Assembly: GCF_004331955.1 (NCBI RefSeq)
Contig: NZ_CP036532.1
Location: 3,249,501-3,313,500, forward strand
Direction: 5' to 3'
Source of the DNA: Roseitalea porphyridii
GTDB lineage: Bacteria; Pseudomonadota; Alphaproteobacteria; Rhizobiales; Rhizobiaceae
Length of the DNA: 64,000 nt
Under the pieces are notes generated by a model, which was not told the DNA's origin, searched no databases, and was given only the letters and a program-made list of their open reading frames with translations. Shown here piece after piece: positions 52,798 through 63,153 of the stretch; position 1 is the first letter of the stretch, and every line of letters begins with the position of its first letter. Made by a program: the position numbers and the translations under genes.

Positions 52798-52809
52798 TGG
52801 TCCAACAAA
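52798..52809. promoter_or_regulatory. Operator box, TGGTCCAACAAA
   Basis: Exact inverse complement of the box at 52668-52679; with the preceding T it includes the palindrome TTGG-T-CCAA. It is 36 bases upstream of the gntR start. Two boxes 130 bp apart in opposite sense suggest looping or control of each divergent promoter by the same GntR protein. Confidence 0.45.
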
Positions 52810-52845
52810 TAGCGATGAAGGAGATTGCAAGAGGTGGCCGTCTCG

Positions 52846-53529
52846 ATGCTTGCCGATGTTGGCGGAAGCGCCGTGGATACGCTGGTGCGCCAGATCCGGC
52901 AGTATATCCACGATCACCGCCTGACGGTCGGCGACGCGCTGCCGTCGGAGCGGGAACTCGGGGAGCGGTTCGATGCGGCGCGCAACACGGTGCGCGAAGC
53001 GATCCGTATTCTGAAGGCCTATGGGGTGATCGAGGTGCGGCCGAAGGTCGGGGCGATGATCGTCGATCGTCACATGGACGCGGTGCTCGATCTGTTTTCG
53101 TTCCAGATCGGTCTGTCACGCGAGACGTTTCTGGACATCCAGGGATTTCGCCGACTGATCGAGGTCGGCGCGGTCGACACGATTTTTGCGGGGCTGAGCG
53201 AGGAAGGGCTCGCGACGCTCGGGGCGATCAACGCTTCCATTCTCTCGGCCGGATCGGTCAAGCAGGCCGCGCAAAGCGATTTCGACTTTCATTGCACGAT
53301 GCTCGGCTTCACGGGCAACAAGACGCTGGTCGGCGTCTATAAAACCATGCAGCCGATGATCACGCGGCTGATGGAGACCGGCAAGGCAACGGACGGGCTC
53401 GAAGGCACTTTCGAAACCCATTCGGCGATACTGGACGCTCTGGCGCGGCGGGATCGGCTGGCGTTCCAGTATCTCATGGACCGGCATCTCGACCACGGCC
53501 TGAAATACATCGACGGTTCAGTGATGTGA
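52846..53529 (+). CDS. GntR family regulator (FCD, UxuR/ExuR-like)
   Basis: About 227 residues from ATG 52846 (GAGGTGG 8 bases upstream); a GTG at 52834 with AAGGAG upstream is also possible. Winged helix: LTVGDALPSERELGERFDAA followed by RNTVREAIRILKAYGVIEVR. The FCD domain has the metal/ligand residues Asp in DFDFHCTMLGFTGN, His in THSAILDAL and His in LMDRHLDHGL. Members of this group respond to hexuronates or their breakdown products. It controls the divergent uxuA operon and probably the importer that follows. Confidence 0.87.
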   Translation: MLADVGGSAVDTLVRQIRQYIHDHRLTVGDALPSERELGERFDAARNTVREAIRILKAYGVIEVRPKVGAMIVDRHMDAVLDLFSFQIGLSRETFLDIQGFRRLIEVGAVDTIFAGLSEEGLATLGAINASILSAGSVKQAAQSDFDFHCTMLGFTGNKTLVGVYKTMQPMITRLMETGKATDGLEGTFETHSAILDALARRDRLAFQYLMDRHLDHGLKYIDGSVM

Positions 53530-53588
53530 GATCACGGCCGGGTGCGCCGGTCCGGAAAACCCAAGCAATTTCAAATGGGAGGAAGACC

Positions 53589-54548
53589 ATGAAATTCACA
53601 AGACTTTTGGCCTCTGCCACAATCGCCCTCGGCTTCGTCGCAGGCCCCGCCAGCGCCGATGATCTGACTGTTGCCGGAATCGTGTTCCAGCAGGATCAGT
53701 TCTTCCGGACGATCCAGATGGGCATGCAGGCGGCCGCCGAGGAGGCCGGCGCCACCCTGCTCGAGGGCAATTCCGATTCTCAGCCGGACAAGGAAATCAG
53801 CCTGATCGACACCTACATCGCGCGCGGCGTCGATGCGATCGTCATCTCGCCCGTTTCCGGTGTCGCCTCGATCCCTCCGCTGGCACGCGCCAAGGAGCGC
53901 GGCATTCACGTCGTGACGTATAATTCGACGATCGAGGACGACAGCATTCCCGTTTCCTACCTGAATTCACAGCAGCGGGACCTGGGCAACACGACCGGTG
54001 ACATGGCGGCAGCGTTCATTCGTGATCAGCTTGGCGGCGAGGCCAACGTGGCCACGCTCGGCTTCCAGGCGCTGTTGCCGGAGATTTCCGCTGACCGGGT
54101 CGACGGGTTTGTCGAGAAGGCCGAAGAGGGTGGCACGCTCAACATCGTCGCCCAGCAGGACGCCTGGCTGGCCGAGGATGCTGTCCAGGTGGCCGGCGAC
54201 ATCATCACCGCCAACCCCGATCTGAACATCATCTACGCCGCCAACGAGGGCGGCACCGTCGGTGCCGTGCAGGCTGTGCGCAACGCTGGCAAGCAGGGCG
54301 AGATCTTCGTGTTCGGCGTCGATGGCACCGAGCAACTCGTCGGCTTCCTGCTCGATGAGGACAATGTGCTCCAGGGTGTAACGGCGCAGCAGCCCTTCGT
54401 GATGGGCCAGATGGCCGTTCAGTCGGCGATCGCGGCGGCCAGGGGCGAGGAGGTCGAGCAGACCGTGATCGTGCCGGTGCTCGGCCTTTCGCGCACCGAC
54501 CAGGCGGGCGTCGAGGAGTTCCAGGACTATCTGCGCTCGCTGAACTGA
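53589..54548 (+). CDS. Periplasmic sugar-binding protein (ribose family)
   Basis: 319 residues, ATG at 53589 after GGGAGGAAGACC, signal peptide MKFTRLLASATIALGFVAGP-ASA. Class I binding protein: LTVAGIVFQQDQFFRTIQMG, VDAIVISPVSGVASIPPLAR, NIIYAANEGGTVGAVQAVRN and VFGVDGTEQLVGFL. First gene of the importer set in the hexuronate module. Confidence 0.9.
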   Translation: MKFTRLLASATIALGFVAGPASADDLTVAGIVFQQDQFFRTIQMGMQAAAEEAGATLLEGNSDSQPDKEISLIDTYIARGVDAIVISPVSGVASIPPLARAKERGIHVVTYNSTIEDDSIPVSYLNSQQRDLGNTTGDMAAAFIRDQLGGEANVATLGFQALLPEISADRVDGFVEKAEEGGTLNIVAQQDAWLAEDAVQVAGDIITANPDLNIIYAANEGGTVGAVQAVRNAGKQGEIFVFGVDGTEQLVGFLLDEDNVLQGVTAQQPFVMGQMAVQSAIAAARGEEVEQTVIVPVLGLSRTDQAGVEEFQDYLRSLN

Positions 54549-54566
54549 GGCTGCAACACACCGACA

Positions 54567-54594
54567 TCCGGGCGCTGGCTGACCGGCGCCCGGA
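54567..54594 (+). terminator. Hairpin after binding-protein gene
   Basis: TCCGGGCGC and GCGCCCGGA form a 9-bp perfect stem with a 10-nt loop, 18 bases after the binding-protein stop and before the ATPase. No T-run. Same position as the hairpins after three other binding-protein genes in the window. Confidence 0.55.
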
Positions 54595-54667
54595 CCCGTC
54601 TCATGCACCCGCCGGCGCCGCTCGTCGGCGCTGTTCCTTGTCCGGTACCTCCAAACGAAGACGCAGC

Positions 54668-56166
<1,499 letters not shown>

Positions 56167-56167
<1 letters not shown>

Positions 56168-57126
56168 TGGCGCTTGCCGGCCTGTTCCGGCGCTACCCGA
56201 TGGAAATCATCCTGGTGGCGATGTATCTTTATCTCGTCTTCGCGGCGCCCGGTTTCGCCACGATCGACAACCAGCTCAACATTCTGCGCAACATCACGAT
56301 GATGGGCATCATCGCCTTCGGCATGACGATGGTGATCATCTCGGGCGAGATCGACCTTTCGGTGGGCTCGGGCGTCGCCTTCTCGGGGTGTCTGACCGCT
56401 TGGGTGACACGTGAACTGACGCCCTTTCTGGGGCCTTACCCTTCAATCGCCATCGGGGCCGTGGCCGCCATGGTCGCCCTGGCGGCGATCGGCGTGTTCA
56501 CCGGCAAGCTTCGCCAGCATTTCAACATGCCCACATTCATCACCACGCTCGGGCTGCTCACTGTGCTCTCGGGCGCCGCCAACCTGATCACGGGCGGCTT
56601 TCCGATCACCAGCTTTCCCTACGAGTTCAGCTTCCTGGGATCGGGCTTTTTGTTCGGCATCCCGTTTCCGGTCTACATCTTCGTCGCGGTATTCGGGTTG
56701 GTCTTCTTCCTGATGAATTACACCAGCTTCGGCCGGTCGCTGTACGCGGTCGGTGGCAATCTGGAAGCGGCGCGCCTTTCGGGGATCGATGTGTGGAAGA
56801 CGAAGACGCTGGCGCTGGCGCTCACTGGCGTCTTCACGGCGATCGCCGGCGTCCTGATCGCCTCGCAGATCCTTTCGGGAAGCGCCAGCGCCGCGCGTGG
56901 CTGGGAACTGACCGTCATTTCGGCGGTGATCATCGGCGGCACCAGCCTGTTCGGCGGAAAAGGCACGATCCGCGGCACGCTGATCGGCGTCCTGTTCCTC
57001 GGCGTGATCGTGAATGGCATGACGCTGCTGAACGTCAGCGAATACTGGCAGCTTGTCGTGCGGGGCGCCCTGATCATCGGTGCGGTTCTGATGAACCACA
57101 TGCTGGAAACCCAGGCCAGGCGCTAG
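56167..57126 (+). CDS. Ribose-type ABC permease
   Basis: 319 residues, RbsC-like, with about ten membrane segments, MVIISGEIDLSVGSGVAFSG and VIIGGTSLFGGKGTIRGTLI. Coupled to the ATPase gene by overlap and followed 14 bases later by the lactonase gene. Confidence 0.92.
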
Positions 57127-57140
57127 CGGGGGGATCGATC

Positions 57141-58043
57141 ATGGACGAGGTGAGGTGCATCGCGCCAACCGGCGATCATTGCGGCGAGGCCGCGACATGG
57201 GACGAGGAACGCGGCACCATCTATTGGGTCGACATCAACCGCTTCGTCCTGCACGCGCATAGGCTGGAAAGCGGTGCCACCCGCAGCCATCTGTTCGGCG
57301 AACCGGTGGTCGCCCTGTCGTTGACGGACCGGCCCGGCGTGCTGCTCGTTTGTCTCGCCTCGCAACTCGTGCTGTTCGACACCGCGACCGGGCGGCACAC
57401 GGCCCTGGGCGTGATGCTTCCCGGTTGGCCCGATGTCCGCTTCAACGATGGCCGCACCGACCCTTGCGGCGCCTTCTGGGTCGGATCGATGGGCAACAAT
57501 GTCGGCCCGCAGGGCCAAAACCTTGATCCCGTCGACGGCAAGGGGCGGCTGTTCCGCTATCACGCGGGCGGCGATCTGCAGGAGATGGAAGCTGGCATCG
57601 GCATCGCCAACACGCTTTGCTGGGCGCCCGATAGGCGCACCTTCTATTTCGGCGACACGCTCCGCAACCAAATCCGCGCCTATCCCTACGACGCGGCGAC
57701 CGGAGACATCGGTCCCGGGCGCATCTTCTTTGAAGGGTTCGAGCGCGGCCTGCCGGACGGTTCGGCGATCGACGCCGAAGGCTGTTTGTGGAACTGCCGT
57801 TTCGGAGGCGGCTGTATCGTCCGGGTGACGCCCGATGGCACCATTGACCGCATCGTCGAGATGCCCGTCGCCAACGTCACGACCTGCGCCTTCGGCGGCA
57901 GAACGGGTTCGACCTTGTTCGTGACAACCGCAAGCCTGATGAGGAACGAGGGCGACCGGCTTGCCGGAAGCCTGTTCGCCATCGAGACCGATACGCGCGG
58001 TCTCCCCGAAAACCGATTCAAGACAGAAGGATCAGCCCGATGA
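57141..58043 (+). CDS. SMP-30/gluconolactonase-family lactonase
   Basis: 300 residues, ATG at 57141 after GGGGGGATC. Beta-propeller lactonase with Glu in HCGEAATW, Asn in VRFNDGRTD, Asn in GIANTLCW and Asp in GLPDGSAIDAEG for the metal site. It shares FERGLPDGS-ID and WNCR with the lactonase at 24480-25364, so the two are paralogues. It likely opens an aldono- or glucaro-lactone formed after sugar oxidation. Its stop overlaps the RraA-like start. Confidence 0.86.
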   Translation: MDEVRCIAPTGDHCGEAATWDEERGTIYWVDINRFVLHAHRLESGATRSHLFGEPVVALSLTDRPGVLLVCLASQLVLFDTATGRHTALGVMLPGWPDVRFNDGRTDPCGAFWVGSMGNNVGPQGQNLDPVDGKGRLFRYHAGGDLQEMEAGIGIANTLCWAPDRRTFYFGDTLRNQIRAYPYDAATGDIGPGRIFFEGFERGLPDGSAIDAEGCLWNCRFGGGCIVRVTPDGTIDRIVEMPVANVTTCAFGGRTGSTLFVTTASLMRNEGDRLAGSLFAIETDTRGLPENRFKTEGSAR

Positions 58044-58693
58044 CAGATCTGACCGAACGGCTCGAACGCTGCTACACCGGCGCCGTCTACGACGTCATGC
58101 GCGAGCGCGGCCAGGAGAACTGCGTTCTTCCGCCCGAAATCTGTGGCCTGACCCCGCAGACGCGGGTGGCCGGGCCGATCTTCACCCTGCGCGGTGTCGC
58201 CTTCGACACCCAGCGAGACAAGGATGCCGACTATCTTCTGCCGTGGGTCCGTTTCCTGTCCGAAGCGCCCGCCGGTCATGTGGTGCTTTGCCAGCCCAAC
58301 TCCGGCCGACTGGCCCTGATGGGCGAACTGTCGGCCGAAACGCTCAAGTCGCGCGGCGTGCGCGGATACATCGTTGACGGCGGTTCGCGTGACAACAGCT
58401 TCATCTGCGAACTCGGGTTTCCGGTCTTCTGCCGCTTCCGCACGCCGCGCGACATCGTCGCCAAATGGGTCCCCGACGCGACCGGAGCGCCGATCACCAT
58501 CGGCGACGTGCTGATCCGCACCGGCGATTATGTGCTGGCGGACTTCGACGGCGTGGTGATCATCCCGGCCGAGATCGCCGAAGAGGTCGTTGCCGCCGTC
58601 GAAACCGTCATGAGCGAGGAAGACAAGGTCCGCGAGGCGATCCGCGCCGGTCGCGATCCGGTCGAGGCCTATCTGGAATTCGGCAAGTTCTGA
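58040..58693 (+). CDS. RraA-family protein, possible keto-acid aldolase
   Basis: 217 residues, ATG overlapping the lactonase stop. RraA/HMG aldolase-like fold with RVAGPIFTLRG and RGYIVDGGSRDNS, the conserved G-x-D-G-x-x-RD motif that binds metal and substrate in 4-hydroxy-4-methyl-2-oxoglutarate/oxaloacetate-type aldolases. In a catabolic operon an aldolase or decarboxylase acting on a keto acid is more likely than the RNase E inhibitor role of E. coli RraA. Confidence 0.8.
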   Translation: MTDLTERLERCYTGAVYDVMRERGQENCVLPPEICGLTPQTRVAGPIFTLRGVAFDTQRDKDADYLLPWVRFLSEAPAGHVVLCQPNSGRLALMGELSAETLKSRGVRGYIVDGGSRDNSFICELGFPVFCRFRTPRDIVAKWVPDATGAPITIGDVLIRTGDYVLADFDGVVIIPAEIAEEVVAAVETVMSEEDKVREAIRAGRDPVEAYLEFGKF

Positions 58694-58700
58694 GCGACCG

Positions 58701-59726
58701 ATGGGGCCGGCCGGAACCGCGAGCATCGTCTGGCGGCACGGTGTGTGCGCCGTGCAGCCGCTCGGGGCAATGATCGGGCCTGCGCTGTTCCTTTTGCCTG
58801 ACGGGCGGCAGGTGGCACCGCTGCACGTTGCGCCGTGGTGGCGCGAGCCGATCGCAGCGACGTTGCCGGGGGTGCTGCGTGGGCTGCGCGGTGAGTGGCC
58901 ATGCGTCCCCTTCGGCCACCAGACAAAGGCCCATACCGCCTTGCCCGAGGCCTGGGGGGTACCCGGCGACCCCGAGCCGTCGGCCTGGCTGCACGGCTAT
59001 CCGTCCAACCATGATTGGTCGATCGAGAACCTGTCGCCGAACGCGGTACGGCTGATGATCGACCTTCCGGCCAACGAGCCGATCGCGCGGATCGAGCGTG
59101 AGATCAGCGGCGATCCCGACGCGCCGGCGCTCGATTTTCTCCTGCGTGTCCATGCGCGTCGATCCTGCGCGCTTCCGCTCGGCCTGCATTTCACGTTCTC
59201 GCTGCCGGCACAGCCTCTGGCCGCCTCGATCGTCGTGCCGGATGCGGCCTGGGGGCGGACCTATCCGATGCCGACCGAGCCGGGCGTCTCGCGCTTTGCG
59301 GCCGATGCGCGCTTTGAAGCGCTTGATCTTATGCCGCTGGCAACCGGCGGAACCATGGATGCGACGCGCGTGCCCTTCGCGTTCCCGACCGAGGAGATCG
59401 CGCTGGTGTGTGGTCTGGAGCGTGGCGAGGCATCGCTCGTCAACGTTGCTGCGGGTTACCGGGCGACGATCCGTTGGGACGAACGCCAGTTCCCGGCACT
59501 GCAATTGTGGTATTCCTGCAAGGGGAGGGGCGGACCGCCCTGGAACGGCCGACACATGGCATTGGGGCTTGAGCCGGTCTGCTCGGCTTTCGATCTTGGC
59601 GAACGCATCTCGGGCCGCGACAACCCGCTGTCGGTCTCCGGCGTGCCGACCGCCGTCCGACTGTCGCCCGAGGAGCGGTTCGAGGCCCGATACCGCCTCG
59701 AGGTTTCGGGCCTTTCGATCGATTGA
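58701..59726 (+). CDS. Aldose 1-epimerase-like (mutarotase fold) protein
   Basis: 341 residues, ATG 7 bases after the RraA-like stop. The pattern VWRHGVCAVQPLGAMIGPAL, PCVPFGHQTKAHTALPEAWG, WLHGYPSNHDWSI and FRVxARYRLEV-like ending fits the galactose mutarotase-like beta-sandwich family, with a His in HGYPSNHDW as candidate catalytic residue. The exact subfamily is not recognised. It closes the operon of importer, lactonase and RraA-like protein, so conversion of sugar anomers before oxidation is plausible. Confidence 0.65.
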   Translation: MGPAGTASIVWRHGVCAVQPLGAMIGPALFLLPDGRQVAPLHVAPWWREPIAATLPGVLRGLRGEWPCVPFGHQTKAHTALPEAWGVPGDPEPSAWLHGYPSNHDWSIENLSPNAVRLMIDLPANEPIARIEREISGDPDAPALDFLLRVHARRSCALPLGLHFTFSLPAQPLAASIVVPDAAWGRTYPMPTEPGVSRFAADARFEALDLMPLATGGTMDATRVPFAFPTEEIALVCGLERGEASLVNVAAGYRATIRWDERQFPALQLWYSCKGRGGPPWNGRHMALGLEPVCSAFDLGERISGRDNPLSVSGVPTAVRLSPEERFEARYRLEVSGLSID

Positions 59727-59817
59727 GGTTCGGAAATGCGAGCCCAACGCGATCGGCGAGGGCCGGCATGGCCCGGCGCGAGCCACCGTAATGTGGCGAG
59801 TTCTTCGTGTTTCACCG

Positions 59818-60397
59818 TCATGCTTGCTGCCGGCCGCTAACGCGCAATTGCGTGCGTACGATCCGCTGGCACTTGGAAACCGGCGCGCGCTCAATCCGCT
59901 TGAGAAGCAGATCGGCCAGGTTCCATCCCGCCTCGAAACGCGAATAGTAACGGGGCTGGCGTACCGATATAGTCGGCGAGATTCGTGCCGGCGCGCATGG
60001 AAAAGCCCACCGATCCGAAATTCTCTCCGAGCGCGGCTCGTGCGCCGGCGCGCGCGCCCAGGAAGGCAAGCTCGTTTACGCAGACAAAGCCATCGGCGCC
60101 CGCCCCGGCCAGTTCTGCGGCGGCGGTCCGCGCCAGATCGGCATCGACATTGATGTGCCGGATCAATGTCTCGTCCATCTCAAGTCCGGCTTCGTGCAGC
60201 GCTTTCTCATAACCGCGCCGGCGCTGCCGCACGAACATGTAGCGCCGGTCGCCGTCGATCAGGGCAATTCGCCGCTTGCCGGCCGCAATCAGCGAGGCCG
60301 TTCCCTGGTGTGCGGTGAACTCGTTGTCGATGTCGAAATAGGCATGCTCGGAGAACAACTCGGTCCGTCCGAAGGTGACGAACGGCATGACCATCAT
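59818..60397 (-). pseudogene. LacI-family regulator remnant
   Basis: The leftward frame from 60397 reads MPFVTFGRTELFSEHAYFDI, GTASLIAAGKRRIALIDGDR, YEKALHEAGLEMDE and ADGFVCVNELAFLGARAGAR, the effector domain of a LacI-type repressor. Near 59965 the frame shifts; the other frame supplies the normal ending YYSRFEAGWNLADLLLKRIE and a stop at 59818. The DNA-binding N-terminus is gone: at 60397 the sequence jumps into a binding-protein signal peptide. It is inactive as a repressor. Confidence 0.75.
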
Positions 60398-60545
60398 CGA
60401 CTAAGTTTCCGAAATGCGTGTAGAAGGTGAATTTTCCGGTAACCTCGCCACCGAACTCCTCTTCGGCCGCTGCCGGCGCGGTCAGCGCGAATGCCGATAG
60501 CGCGGCGCCAAGCGCCACTGCTCTTAGCTGATCATCATATTCCTC
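60398..60545 (-). pseudogene. Solute-binding protein remnant, signal peptide end only
   Basis: Leftward frame reading RAVALGAALSAFALTAPAAA then EEEFGGEVTGKFTFYTHFGN, a signal peptide and first strand of an extracellular solute-binding protein. GGAGGAAT precedes an ATGATG, but that start is out of frame with the signal peptide, so a small frameshift is also present. The rest is replaced by the LacI remnant. A deletion has joined two genes of a former sugar locus. Confidence 0.6.
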
Positions 60546-60916
60546 CCAGTGATTACTGTGGGCACGCGGCCCGCCTCCATCAGGAAAGTCGAGGTTTAAC
60601 GTTATCCCTATCGGTAGAATCTTTCTATTTTGTTGGAGAAGCTTGCGGAATTAACGATCAACTCTACCGTTGCAGACCAATCTCCAGTTCCGTTCTAACC
60701 GATCTGGCGAAGTTGGCCCAATGGCCGGAGATAGAATCAACTGCCGGTAGAGCGGCGTGAACAAGCGACGGTGAGTGTCATCGCATTCCATTTCCCTACA
60801 CCAACCAACGAAACTGGCGACTGTCCGGCACACTGCGGGCGGCAAATGCGCAGAAGCGCGTACTTCCCAAAGCGAACGCGTTTCGGGTTGGCATCCATAC
60901 GCGCGTTGGGGCGGCC
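60546..60916. other. Former promoter region with repeated GGTAGA motif
   Basis: No gene. CGGTAGA occurs at 60612-60618, inverted (CTCTACCG) at 60662-60669, and again at 60745-60752. TAGAA-TCT-TTCTA at 60615-60627 is a small perfect dyad overlapping the first copy. These may be operator copies left from the sugar locus whose genes are now broken on both sides. Confidence 0.4.
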
Positions 60917-61309
60917 TCAATTCACCCTCAGGCCCGTGTCGGGGTCGAAGGCCTGAAGCTTCGCCGCGTTGACTGCGACCGGCAGCCGGTCGCCGATCCG
61001 AACCGGCGCTTGCGGGTCGATGCGCAGCGGGACCTCCTGCTCGCCAACGCGCCCGTGCACGAGCGTGTCGGAACCGAGCGGTTCGACGAACGTGACATCG
61101 ACATTTCGCGCGTCTCCGGATTGGACACGGAAGTCTTCGGGTCGAATGCCTAGCCGAACGGTGCTGGCCTCCTGGTCGGGCAGGCTTATGGGCCAGGTTG
61201 TCTTCCCGCTGACCACTTTTCCGCCCTTCTGAACTCGGGCGTCGATGAAGTTCATCGGATTGGTGCCGACGAAGTCGGCCACGAAGAGGGTTGCGGTGCG
61301 CTCGTACTA
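60917..61309 (-). pseudogene. UgpC/MalK-type ABC ATPase remnant (C-terminal)
   Basis: The leftward frame begins after a stop with YERTATLFVADFVGTNPMNF and continues through RLGIRPEDFRV, VTFVEPLGSDTLVHGRV and LQAFDPDTGLRVN, the end of the ATPase and the OB-like regulatory domain of CUT1 sugar importers. About 230 N-terminal residues, including both Walker motifs, are missing. The break lies next to the IS6-family remnant. It is non-functional. Confidence 0.75.
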
Positions 61310-61324
61310 CGGGAACTTCGTATC

Positions 61325-61425
61325 GGCGCAAGCCGCCACGAAACCGCGGCCGCGGGGTCAACAACCGGGCCGAGAACAGCCACCTGCCATTGCGAAGACG
61401 GGAGCGTGCGATGCCCATCACATCA
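61325..61425 (+). pseudogene. IS6-family transposase remnant, short
   Basis: A short rightward stretch matches the remnant at 49140-49230: AAGCCGCCAC near the left, then a frame reading VNNRAENSHLPLRRRERAM. One base is lost between the two parts, shifting the frame. After the RERAM codons similarity ends. It is a scar of an IS6 element in the same orientation as the one at 48967. Confidence 0.65.
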
Positions 61426-61585
61426 GCCTCGGCAGGTTTCCTGACACACGTCAACAACGGACCCCGAAAGCGAATTCGGGTCGTTGTATACACTGATACA
61501 GCGCATTCCTCGCGGGCTCCCGATGATCGGAGGCATCGTGTGCCGGGATCCAACGCCCGGTCGAGCAAGGGAGGCTTAAGTGAAC

Positions 61586-62599
61586 ATGAAATCGAAATCC
61601 CTCGCGACGATTGCGACCGTCGCTCTCACCATTTCAGCATTCGCCCCGGAGGCTCGCTCCGAGGAGGTCATGCGGATCTCGAGTTGGCTGCCGCCAAGCC
61701 ACGTGAACACTGAGATCTTCCCGACTTGGATCGAATGGATCGAAGAAGCGACAGACGGTCGGGTGACGGGAAAAATCGAATATGATCTGGCCTCGCCGCC
61801 CGACCAAATCGACATCGTGACCGATGGAGCGGCGGATGCCAGCTGGATCTTCCACGGGTACAATCCCGGCCGTTTCGTAACGACGAAGCTCATTGAATTG
61901 CCCGGTCTTCTCGCAGACGCCGAGGCCAGTTCGGTCGCCCATCAACGCGCATATGAGACCTATCTCAAGGACGCCGGTGAACATGAAGGCGTCGTGGTCG
62001 CGGCGATGATGACGCACGGGCCGGGCCAGCTTTACATGCGCACCGCTCGTGATGGCCTCGCAGCGCTCGATGGTGCAAAGATCCGTATCGGTGGCGGCGT
62101 ATCGGCCGATGTTGCCGAGGCGCTGGGCATGGTCGGGGTCCAAGTGCCCGCCCCGCAGGTGTACGAGACCCTGTCGGGCGGCGTCGCCGATGGCGCGATG
62201 ATGCCGATCGACACCAATAAGGCGCTGCGCCTGTATGAGGTTACTCCGGAAACCTACATCATGCCGGGCGGCTTTTACCGCGGTTCCTTCGCGCTCATCT
62301 TGAGCGAGGCCTTCCTGGCGCGCCTTAGCGATGAGGACCGCGAGGCTGTGTTGTCGACGACCGGAGAGCGGCTGGCCGCGATGGCGGGCGCGGCCTGGGC
62401 CAGGGCGGATATTGCCGGGCTCGAACTGGTGGAGGAGGTGACAAGTATGCACACCTTCTCCGACGAGGATCAGCAAACCTTCGCCGGCATCTCGGCGGGC
62501 ATCCGGCAAGAGACGATCGATGCGGTCGCCGACCGTGGCGTCGACGCTGCGGCAGCGCTGGAGATGATTGAAGAAACGGCGCGGGCCTACGTTCAATGA
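61586..62599 (+). CDS. TRAP transporter binding protein (DctP type)
   Basis: About 337 residues from ATG 61586; a GTG at 61580 is nearer the AGGGAGG site and equally possible. Signal peptide MKSKSLATIATVALTISAFA-PEARS. DctP fold: VMRISSWLPPSHVNTEIFPT, ADASWIFHGYNPGRF, KIRIGGGVSADVAEALGMVG (Arg that binds carboxylate) and TYIMPGGFYRGSFALILSEA. Belongs to a second TRAP system, distinct from that at 38825. Its stop overlaps the next ATG (ATGA). Confidence 0.9.
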   Translation: MKSKSLATIATVALTISAFAPEARSEEVMRISSWLPPSHVNTEIFPTWIEWIEEATDGRVTGKIEYDLASPPDQIDIVTDGAADASWIFHGYNPGRFVTTKLIELPGLLADAEASSVAHQRAYETYLKDAGEHEGVVVAAMMTHGPGQLYMRTARDGLAALDGAKIRIGGGVSADVAEALGMVGVQVPAPQVYETLSGGVADGAMMPIDTNKALRLYEVTPETYIMPGGFYRGSFALILSEAFLARLSDEDREAVLSTTGERLAAMAGAAWARADIAGLELVEEVTSMHTFSDEDQQTFAGISAGIRQETIDAVADRGVDAAAALEMIEETARAYVQ

Positions 62600-63143
62600 G
62601 CGACAGGCCCGAGAGCGGTGCTTCCGATCGCGGCAATCGGGTGGTCGACCATTGGACCACCCGGCTTCCGCTCTATGCCGGGGGCTGATGCTCATGATGA
62701 TCCTGGCGCTGACTGTGGTTGACGTTTTCGGACGTTACGTACTGAGCGCTCCGGTGGACGGAAAGACCGAACTGACCCGTCTCATGATGGCGACGATGAT
62801 TGCTCTGGCCCTGCCCATTGTGTCGGCTCGCAGCCAACACATCACGGTCGACCTTTTTGATGGTCTGTTCAGTGCCCACGCCGCCCGAGTCCGCGACGTG
62901 CTGGTCAACCTGCTCTGTGGCGTCTCCGCCGTCATCCTCGCCTGGTGGGTAATGTTCCGGGCCGAGCGATTGATGAAATGGGGATATGTCAGCGATTTCC
63001 TGCACCTGCCGCTGCACCCGGTAGCCTATTTTGTGGCGTTGATGCTGGCGATTACAGGATGTGTGCTGCTCGGCAAGGCGGTTTTCTGCGCCTTGATCCC
63101 GCTATCCTCCAAGGGCGGCGACCGGTCGTTGGACAGAGTTTAG
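62597..63143 (+). pseudogene. TRAP small membrane subunit (DctQ), apparent frameshift
   Basis: The ATG overlapping the dctP stop opens a frame of 30 codons ending DHWTTRLPLYAGG at a TGA (62686-62688). The next frame, starting with an ATG that overlaps that TGA, continues LMLMMILALTVVDVFGRYVL, KTELTRLMMATMIALALPIV and two further membrane segments to 63143. Read together they make one normal DctQ protein, so one base seems lost near 62686. The TGATG overlap could allow restart and give a 151-residue protein lacking the cytoplasmic N-terminus. A sequencing error is possible. Confidence 0.7.
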
Positions 63144-63153
63144 GATATCTCGC

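Noticed and set aside
58040-58693. RNase E inhibitor RraA
   Set aside because: The fold matches, but the gene overlaps a lactonase gene in a sugar operon, so a metabolic aldolase-type role is more plausible than RNA turnover control.
62686-62690. Programmed ribosomal frameshift in dctQ
   Set aside because: No slippery heptamer or following structure is evident; a simple base loss or stop-start restart explains it better.
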